Shown: one piece after another, positions 10,685 through 21,309 of the stretch | How positions within the stretch are numbered: position 1 is the stretch's first letter | Layout: every line of letters begins with the position of its first letter | Assembly: GCA_051453625.1 (NCBI GenBank) | Contig: JBOZIK010000001.1 | Location: 106,130,465 to 106,194,464 of the forward strand | Direction of reading: 5' to 3' | DNA length: 64,000 nucleotides | From: Welwitschia mirabilis | Lineage: Eukaryota; Gnetophyta; Gnetopsida; Welwitschiales | The notes under the pieces: model-generated | The model's input: the letters and a program-made list of their open reading frames with translations, nothing else | The model's database searches: none | What the model was told of the DNA's origin: nothing | Position numbers and translations under genes: made by a program

Positions 10685-11560
10685 TGCAAATTGCTCATAT
10701 TAATACCAAAGACCTATTGTTCGTAGCTCAATAAAATGCCTCCTTTGATATCGTTTACAACCTATGCCTATGTTTGTGGCTCATACTAATTTCTCATAAA
10801 ATGTTGTGGAGTACTCGGAGATGCAATGGTAAATGAACATGTGTTTTTTAAAAAAGATGCTATAGAAAAATTATACACATGAAAATCAGTTGCAGACATT
10901 GTAAGGGTAGAGTAGTGCTTTGATGACTTTGCTATTGTGGGTTCAACTTTGAAAGAGGCTTTTTGTTAAAAAAATTTACTAATAATTAAAAATACTTTCC
11001 AACATTTTCTAGTTATTTTTTTGGGGTGTTAGACTTGAAGCTTTTAGTGACTATATCTTTCCTCAATCTATCTTCTTTATATTATTTAAAAAAGTCTAAT
11101 AAAATAAGACTAAGACTTGAGTGACCATACCCCTATCAAAAGTAACTCCCTTATATAATATGATATAAGAAAATACAACGAGACAGCCTAAGATTTGACT
11201 AACGAAACCTGCCCTATACAAGATTAAAAAATATAATGAAATATGACAAAGTTTGAGAGGGAAAAGTTAAGGCAACCACAGTTGCGAGGCAAAATATAGT
11301 TAAATATAGGCTTGCCTTTATTTTTTAGCCAAGTGGAGCATTTGGGTGACTCATCAGTTGGGTTGCAATGTTTCCTATAATAAATCTTTCTATAAGTAAA
11401 TGATGAATAAGAAACGTGAAAATTATAACAAGTGGCATTCGGAGACGAACCAACCCTCTTACTAGTAAACGCGGTAAATAATAACATAAAATTACAAACA
11501 GAAGCACATTAGGCTTTACTACGCTGTTGGTCGCTGAGACACAGCTGAAATCGCGGACTC
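10685..11560. other. no gene seen
   Basis: Intergenic sequence after the gap. It does not resemble the LEA coding exon. The minus-strand open frames at 11224-11663 show no recognisable domain and overlap each other, so I treat them as chance. Confidence 0.45.
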
Positions 11561-11564
11561 GCAT

Positions 11565-11601
11565 CACGTGACGCACGAGCCAACGAAACCAATCTATAAA
11601 A
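11565..11601 (+). promoter_or_regulatory. promoter-like cluster: G-box, CCAAT, TATA
   Basis: CACGTG palindrome (11565-11570), a CCAAT (11589-11593) and TATAAAA (11595-11601) lie in order on the plus strand inside the CpG-retaining island. The next ATG downstream (about 11618) opens only a few codons. It could be an orphan promoter or a chance cluster. Confidence 0.3.
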
Positions 11602-11866
11602 ACGAGTGTCATGACACATGGGTGAATAACAATATCCGTATACCGGTAATGTCGAAAAAACATTAGTAAAGATTATTTAATTTGCCAAAACATTAATGAT
11701 TTGGCAGCGCTGTCAATGGTACGGCCAAGAAAAAATACCATACCCATGCCCATTTCGCTTGTAAAAAGTGTTACGGAAGAGGTGGAGGGGCTAAGAATTA
11801 ATTAATTGCGATAACCCAAACCTACATGAAAAACGAAGAGCATGAGAAACGTGAACTATTTAACGG

Positions 11867-12415
11867 CACTGAGGGTTGGGCTTGCGCCATCACCACCCTC
11901 TACTCATTTTACGTACTTCAAAATAAATTACGTTAACTAATGAGTTTCTAATTTACCTGCTTTAATCACACAAATGAGACTCCCTTGGGTGGGTGGGTAT
12001 CGATAGAGAGTTCGGTGGATGGTAAGCGGATATGTTAGGGAAGACGGTCATAGGGGCGAGGTCACATGAGAGGACTAGCGTTCTTGCCCAGGCTTGTTGA
12101 ACAAGCGTTAAGTAGTAGTGATTTGTGGGCCCAGAGGGCTAGTCTTGTAGTGGGGAAGGCTACCACCGGACCGACTCTTGGTTTGCTTGAAACGCCAGTC
12201 ACACACGTGCTTTCTCTATCCAGACTGCGCTGCCGCGGTGCTCAATTATCTCCTATAAATTCCCCGATTTGCAGAGCTCCGTCGCAGAAGCAGCTTTGCG
12301 GTCAAAAGAAGGGATATCTTGTAATCTAGGTCTCGTTTCCTTTACAGTAATTACATGGCATTCGTATCGAATCGGCTTTGGATGGTTGTATCACCTGGCG
12401 GACTCAAGGGATTGG
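11867..12415 (+). repeat. copy B of the LEA promoter and 5' end
   Basis: Partner of the direct repeat at 9925-10584, attached here to the complete gene. It lacks the 105-base segment found in copy A. The left edge of similarity falls at ca-tgagggttgg in both copies; sequences further left are unrelated. Confidence 0.85.
12204..12260 (+). promoter_or_regulatory. LEA gene core promoter
   Basis: A CACGTG palindrome (12204-12209, the core of G-box/ABA-response elements) lies 44 bases upstream of a TATAAAT box (12254-12260), which in turn lies about 95 bases before the start codon. Both elements are conserved in copy A. LEA genes are commonly induced by ABA and drying through ACGT-core elements; ABA control here is inferred. 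Confidence 0.6.
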
Positions 12416-12871
12416 GCAAAGGTTTTGCTCCTGCGATTACAGCTGCAACCTCTGTAACGGGAACTTCTTTCAGTTGCAGCAGTTTCAGGTACGATTTCGT
12501 TTGTTTCTTCGGCTTAGATCTTATAATCTGTGTTGCGCTCCCTGAGAGCTGAATTGTGATGTATTGGAGCTGAATTCGGTGGGTGTTTGGGATGCAGGAA
12601 AAGCAGGGCAGTTCACTCATCTGTGTATGACAAGAATGAGGATGAAAACATCAGGCCCCATCTGGTGCCTTCCGAGTACCTGTTTCACAACCAACCCACC
12701 AAGTCTTGGCTTCCTCATCCGAAGTCTGGAGTGTTCGTTCCAGAAGAGGAGGCGGTAGTGCAGAACTCCCATCAGAATTCAGTTTCTGAGGGCGAGGGTT
12801 CTGTTATGGATATGGAAGAAAAGGTCTGGTATAGGCCTCTTGAAGGTGTGGAAAGGGAGCCATACAACTGA
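12355..12871 (+). CDS. LEA protein, At5g17165-like, two exons
   Basis: Only apparently intact gene in the window. Exon 1 is 12355-12488, the GT-AG intron 12489-12597 (109 bases), exon 2 12598-12871; joined it gives 135 residues ending at TGA 12869-12871. Residues 1-48 are basic, Ser/Ala-rich and lack acids, like a mitochondrial or plastid presequence. Then come HSSVYDKNEDENIRP (51-65), a VPSEYL segment, the block WLPHPKSGVFVPEEE (82-96), a polar disordered linker, and MEEKVWYRPLEGVE (117-130) near the C-terminus. This order matches, as I remember it, the small plant LEA proteins annotated like Arabidopsis At5g17165, thought to protect organelles during drying. Length is normal for that group. 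The start is the first ATG after the TATA box and is conserved in copy A. Confidence is high for the gene model and moderate for the family name. Confidence 0.8.
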
Positions 12872-14000
12872 GGCACCCCTGAAACGGAATGATCGTTGAG
12901 AGTCTTGAAGTGAAATGTGTCATATTTCTGTAGAGTTATATGAACATATCTTATACTATGTAAATATAATGAGAAAGTGAGTAATGTTAAGTCACGGCAT
13001 TTACTGAATTGCTATGGTTTCTTTTCACTGTTTGCGCTCTGGTTTCCGCCTTTGCATAATTTAGGGCGCGGGATGACTTTCCAGGAGATACATTTGAAGC
13101 TTATTTTTTGACAGGCTAAAACGTTACCTCTCTGCAAGCGTGTGAATGGGATTAGGGCTTGAGATTTGTGGTGTGGCTGTGTGGTTAAAAGACCGAAATC
13201 CAGACCCCAAAACAACTTATCAAATACTGCAAATGTTAATTGAAATTTATTAATGTCTCACAGAGATATTACGAGGTTGGAAGTGTCAGTCAATAGCGTG
13301 ACTGTATTGGCGTTGGGGTAGTTTTTCAAGGTGTCCATAAAAGCGGAAAAGCTGAGATGAGGAGAAAATCGCAGGTGTAGATAGTTGCGCAAATACGGCG
13401 GATGTATGTGGGTTGGTCGTGGGTGGTATATAAGCTTTGGAAATTAATGATTAGCAGTCCTATGAGGTAGCATATGTAACACCAAGTCCGGGAATGTCGT
13501 AACAAATACGTATTGAAATGAATTGAATTATATTTATTGAATAGGATAAGTTGACTTTGGATCACGAAGCAGTATGGGGAAATTAAGAATGGAGAATGGA
13601 ATGCATTCTTGTAGCCTTCAAGAATGGTAGCTAAACAATACCAACAAATAAGAAGCAACAGTTCTTGCTATGTTAGTGAACTTGTGTTTTTAAAGGAAGA
13701 TATAAGCTTTGAATTATGTTTGTTTTGAACAAGACGATTTGTTGTGAAAATTTTTCAACTCAATTTGAATTATGTGTTGTATGATTTCATTGTAATTATT
13801 TCTGGCATGATTTCATTGTAAATATTTGTGTTTACTTTGACAAAAGAAACTTAATCTATGAAAGTCAAATATTCAACTACCACACTTTAATAGATCTTGG
13901 ACTTTTCGATTCATTAAAAAATTTTGTCAATGTATTTGTCTTTAATGTACTTTCCTCACACTCACATGGAGTAGGTTAAGTAGTCAAAACCTATGGGGGG
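12872..14000. other. LEA 3' flank, no further gene seen
   Basis: The first 100-150 bases presumably hold the 3' UTR (AT-rich tatgtaaatataatgag near 12957). CpG-retaining sequence continues to about 13450, after which composition returns to the AT-rich background. A short tandem duplication of atgatttcattgtaa occurs at 13781 and 13808. Confidence 0.4.
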
Positions 14001-14004
14001 CATT

Positions 14005-15055
14005 TGTTGGCCCAAACTTAGTCTAGCAAGTATTCAAATTGTACCTATGGTTTGTATTAAAAAAATTAAAGCTTATGTTGGGTGTGCTTAATTAAAGCAA
14101 ATTTGTATTAAGAAATTTCTAGGTATGCCTAATTAAAGCTTGTGTTAGGTGTGTCTTGAAATTAAAAATAGAATCATATAGCAACATGCATGACATAGAG
14201 TCTAGAATTGGAAGTCTTAAAAGGCCTTGAAGCATGAAGTTGACTATTTGTTTGACTATTCATAAACATAGCTTGAATGAGCCATGCTATGCCGATAAGA
14301 TTTCTTACATTACCTTAATTTTAGAATGATGATCTTCCACTTAAGATAAGAACGCAAGAAAACAAAAATATTATATTAAACAACTTAAATCTAGAAAGTA
14401 TGGTCAACATAAGAATTAAGAACATATGAGATAATGTGAAAGATGCTACAAAAATAAGGAAATTAGGACTAAGACTTAAAATGATAGATAGCTAAATCAA
14501 AATAGGTATGTAAATCATCCCAATTTTAAACTTGTTATTGGCTATTCTTAATTATTCAATAATAATCTTGTTAGTAATTTTAACATGTCTATTGTATAAA
14601 TCATGTAAAATTGTCTTGCAATAGATTCCATTCATCTTATATAAGTGTGTTAATCAAGATTAATTGGGCTGATATTTAGCTTATCAATAAGTTTTTTATT
14701 CAAACTATGTGATAAAAAGGTTTGGGAAGTCTGGTGTCATACTCTGATCTGTCTTTAAATATTAGATGTTACTGGTATTGTCTTCTAAAGGTCCTCTTAT
14801 TGCATGCAACACCGAGTATACATACATTGCTCTTTCAATATGGGCACAATTCATAATGTACAAGTTATTTGATTGTTATAACATGTTGTAATACAAAGTT
14901 CGGTGTTAATCTTTGTTACTTTTAACAAGTTCTTTAGTCTTAAGGTTTGAAACACCGTCTTTAAAATTCTATAATAGAGCCCAAGAGAAAAATTAACTTT
15001 CAATTGCACCCCTTAGGGCAATTACATTGAATAGTCGTTAAAAAGACACAAGTTC
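14005..15055 (+). repeat. candidate LTR preceded by polypurine tract
   Basis: CTATGGGGGG (13991-14000) followed by catt and TGTTGG has the shape of a Copia polypurine tract and LTR start on the plus strand. The region ends with a cacccctta..gcaattacattga stretch (about 15007-15031) similar to Copia LTR 3' ends. No second LTR copy and no PBS or pol were found next to it, so it may be a solo or truncated LTR; the right edge is a guess. Confidence 0.35.
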
Positions 15056-15699
15056 TAGAATCCTAGGTGAAAGAAGGAAGGGTGTTTTACTAATCAACCC
15101 CTTTGCATTAAAAACTGATAGGATTCATAATTGTGTTTTTCATACCAAAGTCAAAAATTTCAATATTTTGTTTCTCATATCAAGCTTTATGTTGACACTT
15201 CCATATGAAAAATTTACACTCTAGAAGTAATATTCTTCAAAATTTTCAAAAACATATGAAGCATTCCTTTACGTAAAATTCACTTTAAAAAAGTGAGGAG
15301 TTTGTGATTGTTAAAAATTCTTAAAGATTTACTACCATGCCCAAAAGAAAAAGAACACTCCCATTACACATGCTTTATATTAATTTCTTCTGAGTAAATA
15401 AAATATATAGGATTCTGGACTTGCATAATATGAAGTCTATTTCCAATAAGAAGACCCTAGTGAATGAAGGATCAAAGTAGGAATTGATGCTTTAGGGGAA
15501 CCTTCAAAAGCCAAATTCAATGAAAGGAAGCTAACCACTTATCATCTTCCCATTGAATATTCCATATTTGATTTAAAATAAAGAAATCAAAAGAACTTGC
15601 ATATAATCAAGTTTTAGCTTTGGCAATGTTGAGCCCATTCAAAGAAGATCCATAGGGCCAATTGCATTTTTCATAACAAGAAGTACTGAATTATAATTG

Positions 15700-17720
15700 A
15701 GAAGTATTATGAGTCAACTTGTTTTGACCCCCACTTTTTTCTAGTATGATGTCATGAGAGAACAATGTAACCATCGATTATAGAAAATAATTGACTAATA
15801 TGAAGAACATCCCTCTTAATCATTTTATGCATTATATTTTTAAAAGCTTTTGCCAAGGAATTAGAATCAATTTTAAAGGTAGGAAACTAACATATGGAAT
15901 GATGCATGAAATGACCAATAGTGATACTATTATGGTTCTAATTGATCCATCCTCTAACCTTATTTTAGCAAGTCCCAATTTGTCTAAAAAGGAATTTTGA
16001 ATTTTAATTGTTTTACCATGGAAAATTCTTACACTCTAATAATTGTTTTTCCAGCTTTGTTAAGTAGAAATATCACTTTTAAAAAGAATTTTCTAAGCCT
16101 CTTAACCTTCCACACAATAAGCTACCCACTTAAAAGTTAGAAAATTGCTTTAGTACTTAAGGGAAGGAATGCACAAACATCCTTTCTATTTGCTTAAAAG
16201 GCATGTATTCAAAGCAATTTGGTGAAAGGTCCTATTAGTGTCTTTGTCTCTTAAGAAGAAATTCCTCATAATTCTATCAATGTTCATAAAAGAAGATTTA
16301 AAAGGAGCTATAAAAGATGAACAATAAATTGGAACTGAGCTTAGGATATGATTAACCATAATAAATCTTCCAAGAAGAGATAATGTTCTAGAGGTTCATT
16401 TTAATGATTTAAGTTTGACCTTTTCCATCACTTGCTAATAAAGAAAGGTAAGAGTAGTAATTAAAGCAATAGGAATGCTAAGCAAGAAGGAGAATCTATA
16501 AGAGAGAGGCATTTGAGAGTAAACTAATAAGTCCAACTTGATTTAAAGAGAAAGTTGACTCTAATTACTTGAATGTTATGCCAATTTGTCTTAGACTCTG
16601 AAGTTTGTGATACATTTGAACATAGTACAAACCAAATTGAAAATTATTCTTCTTTTCTTTGAGAGTAAGGAAGATGTCATTAACAAGTTAACTATACAAA
16701 AGAACTTTGTTAGTGCCTTGAAGAGTTTTGCCTTTTAAAAAATATAATTTTTCCATGAAACTTGCAAATGACATAAAGAGTATCATTACCAATAATGAAA
16801 AGTTAGGGAACCAAAGGGTAGCCTTGCTGAATAGATCTTTGCAAAGTGATAAGACTAGAAAAATACTCCATTAATATAGTTTACTAGGGAAGCCTTAGTT
16901 AAAAGCATCTTCACATGATCTTTAAAAGTTTAATCTAACTTATGATGAGCAATAACACTAATAGAAAATGACCAATATAATTTGTCATAGACTTTGGTGA
17001 AATTAGATTTGAAAAGAAGAACTAGCTGATTAGAAGAAAAATCCTACTGCATTCCTGTAACTTCAATTACCACATTATCTACACTCTAAGAAGAAAACCC
17101 ATTTGTTCTTTGATGATCTAATTTTTAAGGAGAGGTTTTGATTTAATGGCCACTACTTTAATGATAATTTTATAAATCACATTTAGAAGTGTGAGGGGGT
17201 ACCAATTATGAACATCATTTAGGAATACATTTGATGACATCTAAATTGATTTCTTTTCCAAGAGAACCTTCTCTTAAGGCTTCTTTATAAACATTATAAA
17301 CTATATCCCTATATCACATCCACATCTTTTGAAAAAAAAATCAGTAAGAAGGTCATCCATACTTGAAGCTTAGCTTTACTATTAGGTAATTATTTCTGAG
17401 CATTAGAAAGAGCACTCTGGGATAGATAAGAAGCTTCCTTAAACATGGGAGAATTAAAATAGAAAATTACCCTACAAACAATTCTTAAGGGGATTTTAAC
17501 TAACATCATTAAAAGCCTTAGAGTACTACATATAAAAAGACATCCATCATGTTTTTTAAGAAGCCGCAAGGCTATCTACAATTTGAATAGCCTATGTTTT
17601 AGGGAAATATGTTTTTTTTAAGAATTTTCAAAAACTCTTTATTATCTTAATCTACCATTCCAAGCCATGTAATGTTTCAAATTTACCAATCATAAAGAAG
17701 TGTGTTAAGACACTAAATAA
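15700..17720 (-). pseudogene. LINE (L1-type) reverse transcriptase remnant
   Basis: Non-LTR retrotransposon ORF2 on the minus strand with many stops and frameshifts. In order from 17300 downwards: a LPLTLLNVIYKII-like block (about 17190), NGFSS..SVDNV (about 17085), LLFKSNFTKVYDKLYWSF (family LLLDF.KAYD.V.W.F), VKMLLTKAS..NYINGVF, a SIQQGYPLVP block (family R.IRQG.PLSP), LVNDIFLTLKEK (family FADD.FLF) near 16690, and LSLLGRFIMVNHILSSVPIY...APFKSSFMNIDRIMRNFFLRD (about 16410-16265), the typical tail after the RT. The catalytic ADD is changed to VND. The endonuclease is not seen: upstream lies the candidate LTR at 17736. Confidence 0.8.
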
Positions 17721-17735
17721 ACATGATTAATGAAT

Positions 17736-18126
17736 TGTTATAAACAAGTGTGACCCAAACCTATCAGCTATGTTATTTCATTATGCTATTTAAGCCTATG
17801 GCATTAGATGGGGATGAATAGACTATGTGGATATAATTGACAACAATCTTGGCTGATTCTTAAGGTTCCCAGGAAGGAGGCTTAGGCGTGTTGGTTGAAT
17901 TCTTAAGGTTCCCAGGAAGGAGGCTTAGGCCTTAGTCCACATCTTTACCTTTGGCCACTATTCTAAGATTATTGGCTAACATTAATAAATGTATTTCACT
18001 ACTATCAATAATAAAGTCCACCTTTCTATTTAATTATTCCTTGTTATTCTTATTGGTCTTGGTGTAGTTCTTATATGTTCCCTTTTTATATGAAACAATA
18101 ATAAAGAAATAAAATGGAACATTACA
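17736..18126 (+). repeat. candidate Copia-type LTR
   Basis: A 391-base segment starting TGTTATAAAC and ending ACATTACA, followed after two bases by a PBS-like sequence. It includes a TATTTAAG box (about 17787) as in Copia LTR promoters. Inside is a perfect 32-base direct duplication (17856-17887 and 17899-17930, period 43). No recognisable gag or pol follows on the plus strand, so it is a fragment or a non-autonomous element. Confidence 0.4.
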
Positions 18127-18128
18127 TT

Positions 18129-18140
18129 TAGTACCAGAGC
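18129..18140 (+). other. PBS-like site
   Basis: TAGTACCAGAGC differs by two bases from TGGTATCAGAGC, complementary to the 3' end of initiator tRNA-Met, and follows the candidate LTR end by two bases, as in Copia elements. Confidence 0.4.
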
Positions 18141-18329
18141 TAATGTTAGGTAGTAAGCTACTATCTAAAAGAAAAACAAGGGGAGAAACCCTTATAATTA
18201 TAACAATAGAAGCATAACATTAAACAAAAAAGCCAAGTGGCAACCAGTACATTAGATAGATGCGGTACAGATAACAAAGGTACCAACAAATAGTACATAG
18301 GGCATGACATCTTAAATAAATAAAATCAT

Positions 18330-20518
18330 TATTTAGGAGGAAGGAAATCCTTCATGAAAAATGGAATGACCCTCTGCGCTCAGAATGGATGACTCCATTC
18401 CACTCAGAATCAGCTCCATTTTAGCAATAGTATGAGGAACACTTATAATACTAATGTCTTCAAAAGAAGACATTCACCTGATAGAATGTGCCCCCATGAT
18501 TGAATATGGCCTTTTGTAAAGTTTCATATGAATCTTACTATAGGCCACCAAAGTCTCCAAGAAATGTTGCTTGGAGATCTTCCCATCATAGTAGAAGTCA
18601 TTGATATCATTAATGGTAATAGCTAGGTGATTTGCATAAGCTTAAATCATCCTCTTGCTTTTTGCCAAGCAAGTCAACAAAGTAGCTTAACTTTTCTCCA
18701 AAGTAGCAATCCTTGAAGCATGTGCTCATAATCTCTTCTTGGAAAGGTGTATGTTCTCCACTTGATTTTCCAGAATACAAAGGAAATTACTTATGGATTC
18801 CCACTCCTCTAAGCTCCTCTAAACTATAAAGTAGAAGGATTTTATCATTTCAATTAAGTTGTAGAAGTCCCATAGAGGGGAAGGCCATTTTTATTGTGGA
18901 GGACAATGTGAGGTAAAATAAGCAGATCAACTACATTTAAAATTCCATGAAAAATCCATTGCCCTCGAATAACACTAAATGTAAACATCATCAAAGTGGG
19001 ATAGATGAGTAACCTACATATGACGTAAACTAAATAGATTTTGATACTCCTCCAGCTGATCCATGAGCTCTTTGATCTTTGGATACAGAATCTCTAACAC
19101 TGCTAGCAACTGATCAGTGCAGTAGGATATTTGATTCTACTTGTTAGAGATGAACTATAGGATATTGGGTGGAAAACGAGGAGCTTCTAAAAACTTCCAT
19201 AAAACCAGTGGAATCTGGTTGGAAGGCTGAAAGTAGGGAATAGAATAAGACATATCCTCTTGATTCATTGACTCATTAAAATCATTTAGAACAACTTCCT
19301 CTTTAGAATAAGAAGGAAATAATAAATTCATGAAGAGCCTAATGGAACGAATGGAAGGAAAAGAATCACTTACTACTATACAATCCTTCCTTAATTGATG
19401 AATTAAGAGTTTCTTCGGAGGTTGTGGAGTGAACTTAAGTTCCTTCTTCATCGAAGCTTTTAGGCATTAAACCTAAAAAAAAAGGAAAGAGGATCATATG
19501 TAAGTATTGTGGAAAACAAAGAATCAAAGAAGAAAGATAAAGCTAAAGAACATTGTCATAATAGGCCACGAGCCCAATGACACCAAACAAAGTTAAGAGA
19601 GGGTTTTTCTTCCTCATGTTTCTCATGTATAGGGCAAGTAATAGGAGCCTTCTCATGTTTGTGATGAGAGAAGTCATGTAAGCCTGAAGCCTTATTCATG
19701 TGTAACACAAATCAAGCAGAAAAAGAGTTATTAAAAATATACATGCTATTTGAAATTCCTACACAAGGATCCATACCTTAGAGGAAATAAAAAAAGTAAC
19801 CTTATATGCCTCTTCAAGGTTATAATCCCCAGAACCTTTACCTTTTACCCTACACAGATGAAGAAGATCAAGAATGAAGTAAGAAACAGGCAGAAATCTC
19901 ATGGGGGAGCAAGACCAGAGATGGATTTGCATTGAAATATCTAAAAGATTGTAAACCACTAGGACTCATAGAAGAAAAATACAAACCAAGTAAAATATGC
20001 ACATAAAAACATTTACTCCTATCCCCATTTCACTTCATGTGGGTCAATTGGGAGAGGGTGGATAAACAAACAATGGAAGCCTAATTTAAAGAAACAACAC
20101 TAAATAAAGAAGACAACAAATAAATTATGTAGGTAAGCATTTCACTAATTTATTCATGGAGGAAGGCCCTGCCTATGATAAGTTAACTAAAAGTTGCAAA
20201 ATAAGGGGTAGTAAAATTACCTATGGATACAATATATTGATGTGTATCCACATCCCACAAGCATATGAAATCGTTTAGATTGTTAGCCATGAAATAATAG
20301 AAGTCCTTGTTAGAATGAAAAATCTTAGGTGGAACATTGTTGTCTTGGATTAAACCAAAAAACAACCTTATGCTCTCTTCTAAAATCTGGATAAGACCAT
20401 GAAGAGGATAGGTCATAGTACCTATATGAGGATTGAAGGAGGCATAAAGAAAATCAAATATATAAAGAGTAATTGAATGATAAAAACAAAAGGAAGGAAA
20501 ACCATACAAATCTATCAA
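18330..20518 (-). pseudogene. unrecognised minus-strand ORF remnants
   Basis: About 2.2 kb in which long minus-strand open pieces recur, more than the AT-rich background usually allows. One runs 20518-20183 (111 codons, starting MIDLYGFPSFCFYHS), another 19451-19155 (98 codons, starting MKKELKFTPQPPKKLL). The second continues below 19155, with stops, into helical coiled-coil-like sequence (ELMDQLEEYQNLF, then LETLVAYSKIHMKLYKRPY near 18590-18510). I recognise no family. It lies antisense to the candidate plus-strand LTR/PBS at 17736-18140, so it may be an antisense ORF carried by a retroelement, or an unrelated decayed gene. Confidence 0.3.
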
Positions 20519-20773
20519 GTTAAAGAAGAAGATCTAGGAGAAGCCTTGCTCTACAGCTCATTACTGTATCTTCAATTTGGCAAACTTAACATTGGTAGAA
20601 TTTCAAGAAATAATAGGATATAGTTTTTAAGCCATACTTTCAAAATAAAGTAGCTTGTAAAGAAGACTATTAAAGAACAAGCTATATTCAATAAAGTAGA
20701 GAATGCCAAAAATCCTATAATAAGAAATATAAAAAATTAATAAAGAAAAGGAAAATTCCATGTGGAATGAGAC

Positions 20774-20989
20774 TTAGTAAAATAAGGAGGTGGAGATACT
20801 AATTGATTATGACATGATTGAAATAAGGTAAAAATGAGAAATGGATTAGATATTTATGGAAGTAGACCTAAAGTTCAATAATCACAGGAGTAAAAGTTAA
20901 CTACCATTAGAGTACTAGTTAACCCAAGGTTAAAGGAAGCAAACCACAGTTAAACTATAGTTAGGTACTATCACTAGGACCCATGATGA
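20774..20989 (+). repeat. left arm of gap-flanking duplication
   Basis: The 216 bases before the gap are repeated without indels at 21090-21305, with about nine substitutions. The copy on the right starts with the first base after the Ns, the pattern of two overlapping contig ends that were not merged. Confidence 0.85.
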
Positions 20990-21089
20990 NNNNNNNNNNN
21001 NNNNNNNNNNNNNNNNNNNNNNNNNNNNNNNNNNNNNNNNNNNNNNNNNNNNNNNNNNNNNNNNNNNNNNNNNNNNNNNNNNNNNNNNN
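20990..21089. other. assembly gap (100 N)
   Basis: Fixed-size gap between the two arms of the 216-base duplication. Confidence 0.95.
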
Positions 21090-21305
21090 TTAGTAAAAGA
21101 AGGAGGTGGAGATACTAATTGATTATGACATGATTGAAATGAGGTAAAAATGAGGAGTCGATTAGATATTTATGGAAGTAGACCTAAAGTTTAATAATCA
21201 CAGGAGTAAAAGTTAACTACCGTTAGAGTATTAGTTAACCCAAGGTTAAAGGAAGCAAACCACAGTTAAAATATAGTTAGGTACTATCACTAGGACCCAT
21301 GATGA
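21090..21305 (+). repeat. right arm of gap-flanking duplication
   Basis: Partner of 20774-20989; it continues directly into the minisatellite at 21310. Confidence 0.85.
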
Positions 21306-21309
21306 TGTC

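Noticed and set aside
11224-11663. Two overlapping minus-strand frames
   Set aside because: No recognisable domain, two frames over the same bases, within promoter-like sequence.
12351-12620. Minus-strand frame opposite the LEA gene
   Set aside because: Shadow of the plus-strand coding exon and intron; no family resemblance.
13012-13215. Minus-strand frame and a tRNA-like string near 13170
   Set aside because: The frame has no homology signal; the gtggttaaaagaccgaaatccagacccc string cannot be folded into a complete cloverleaf.
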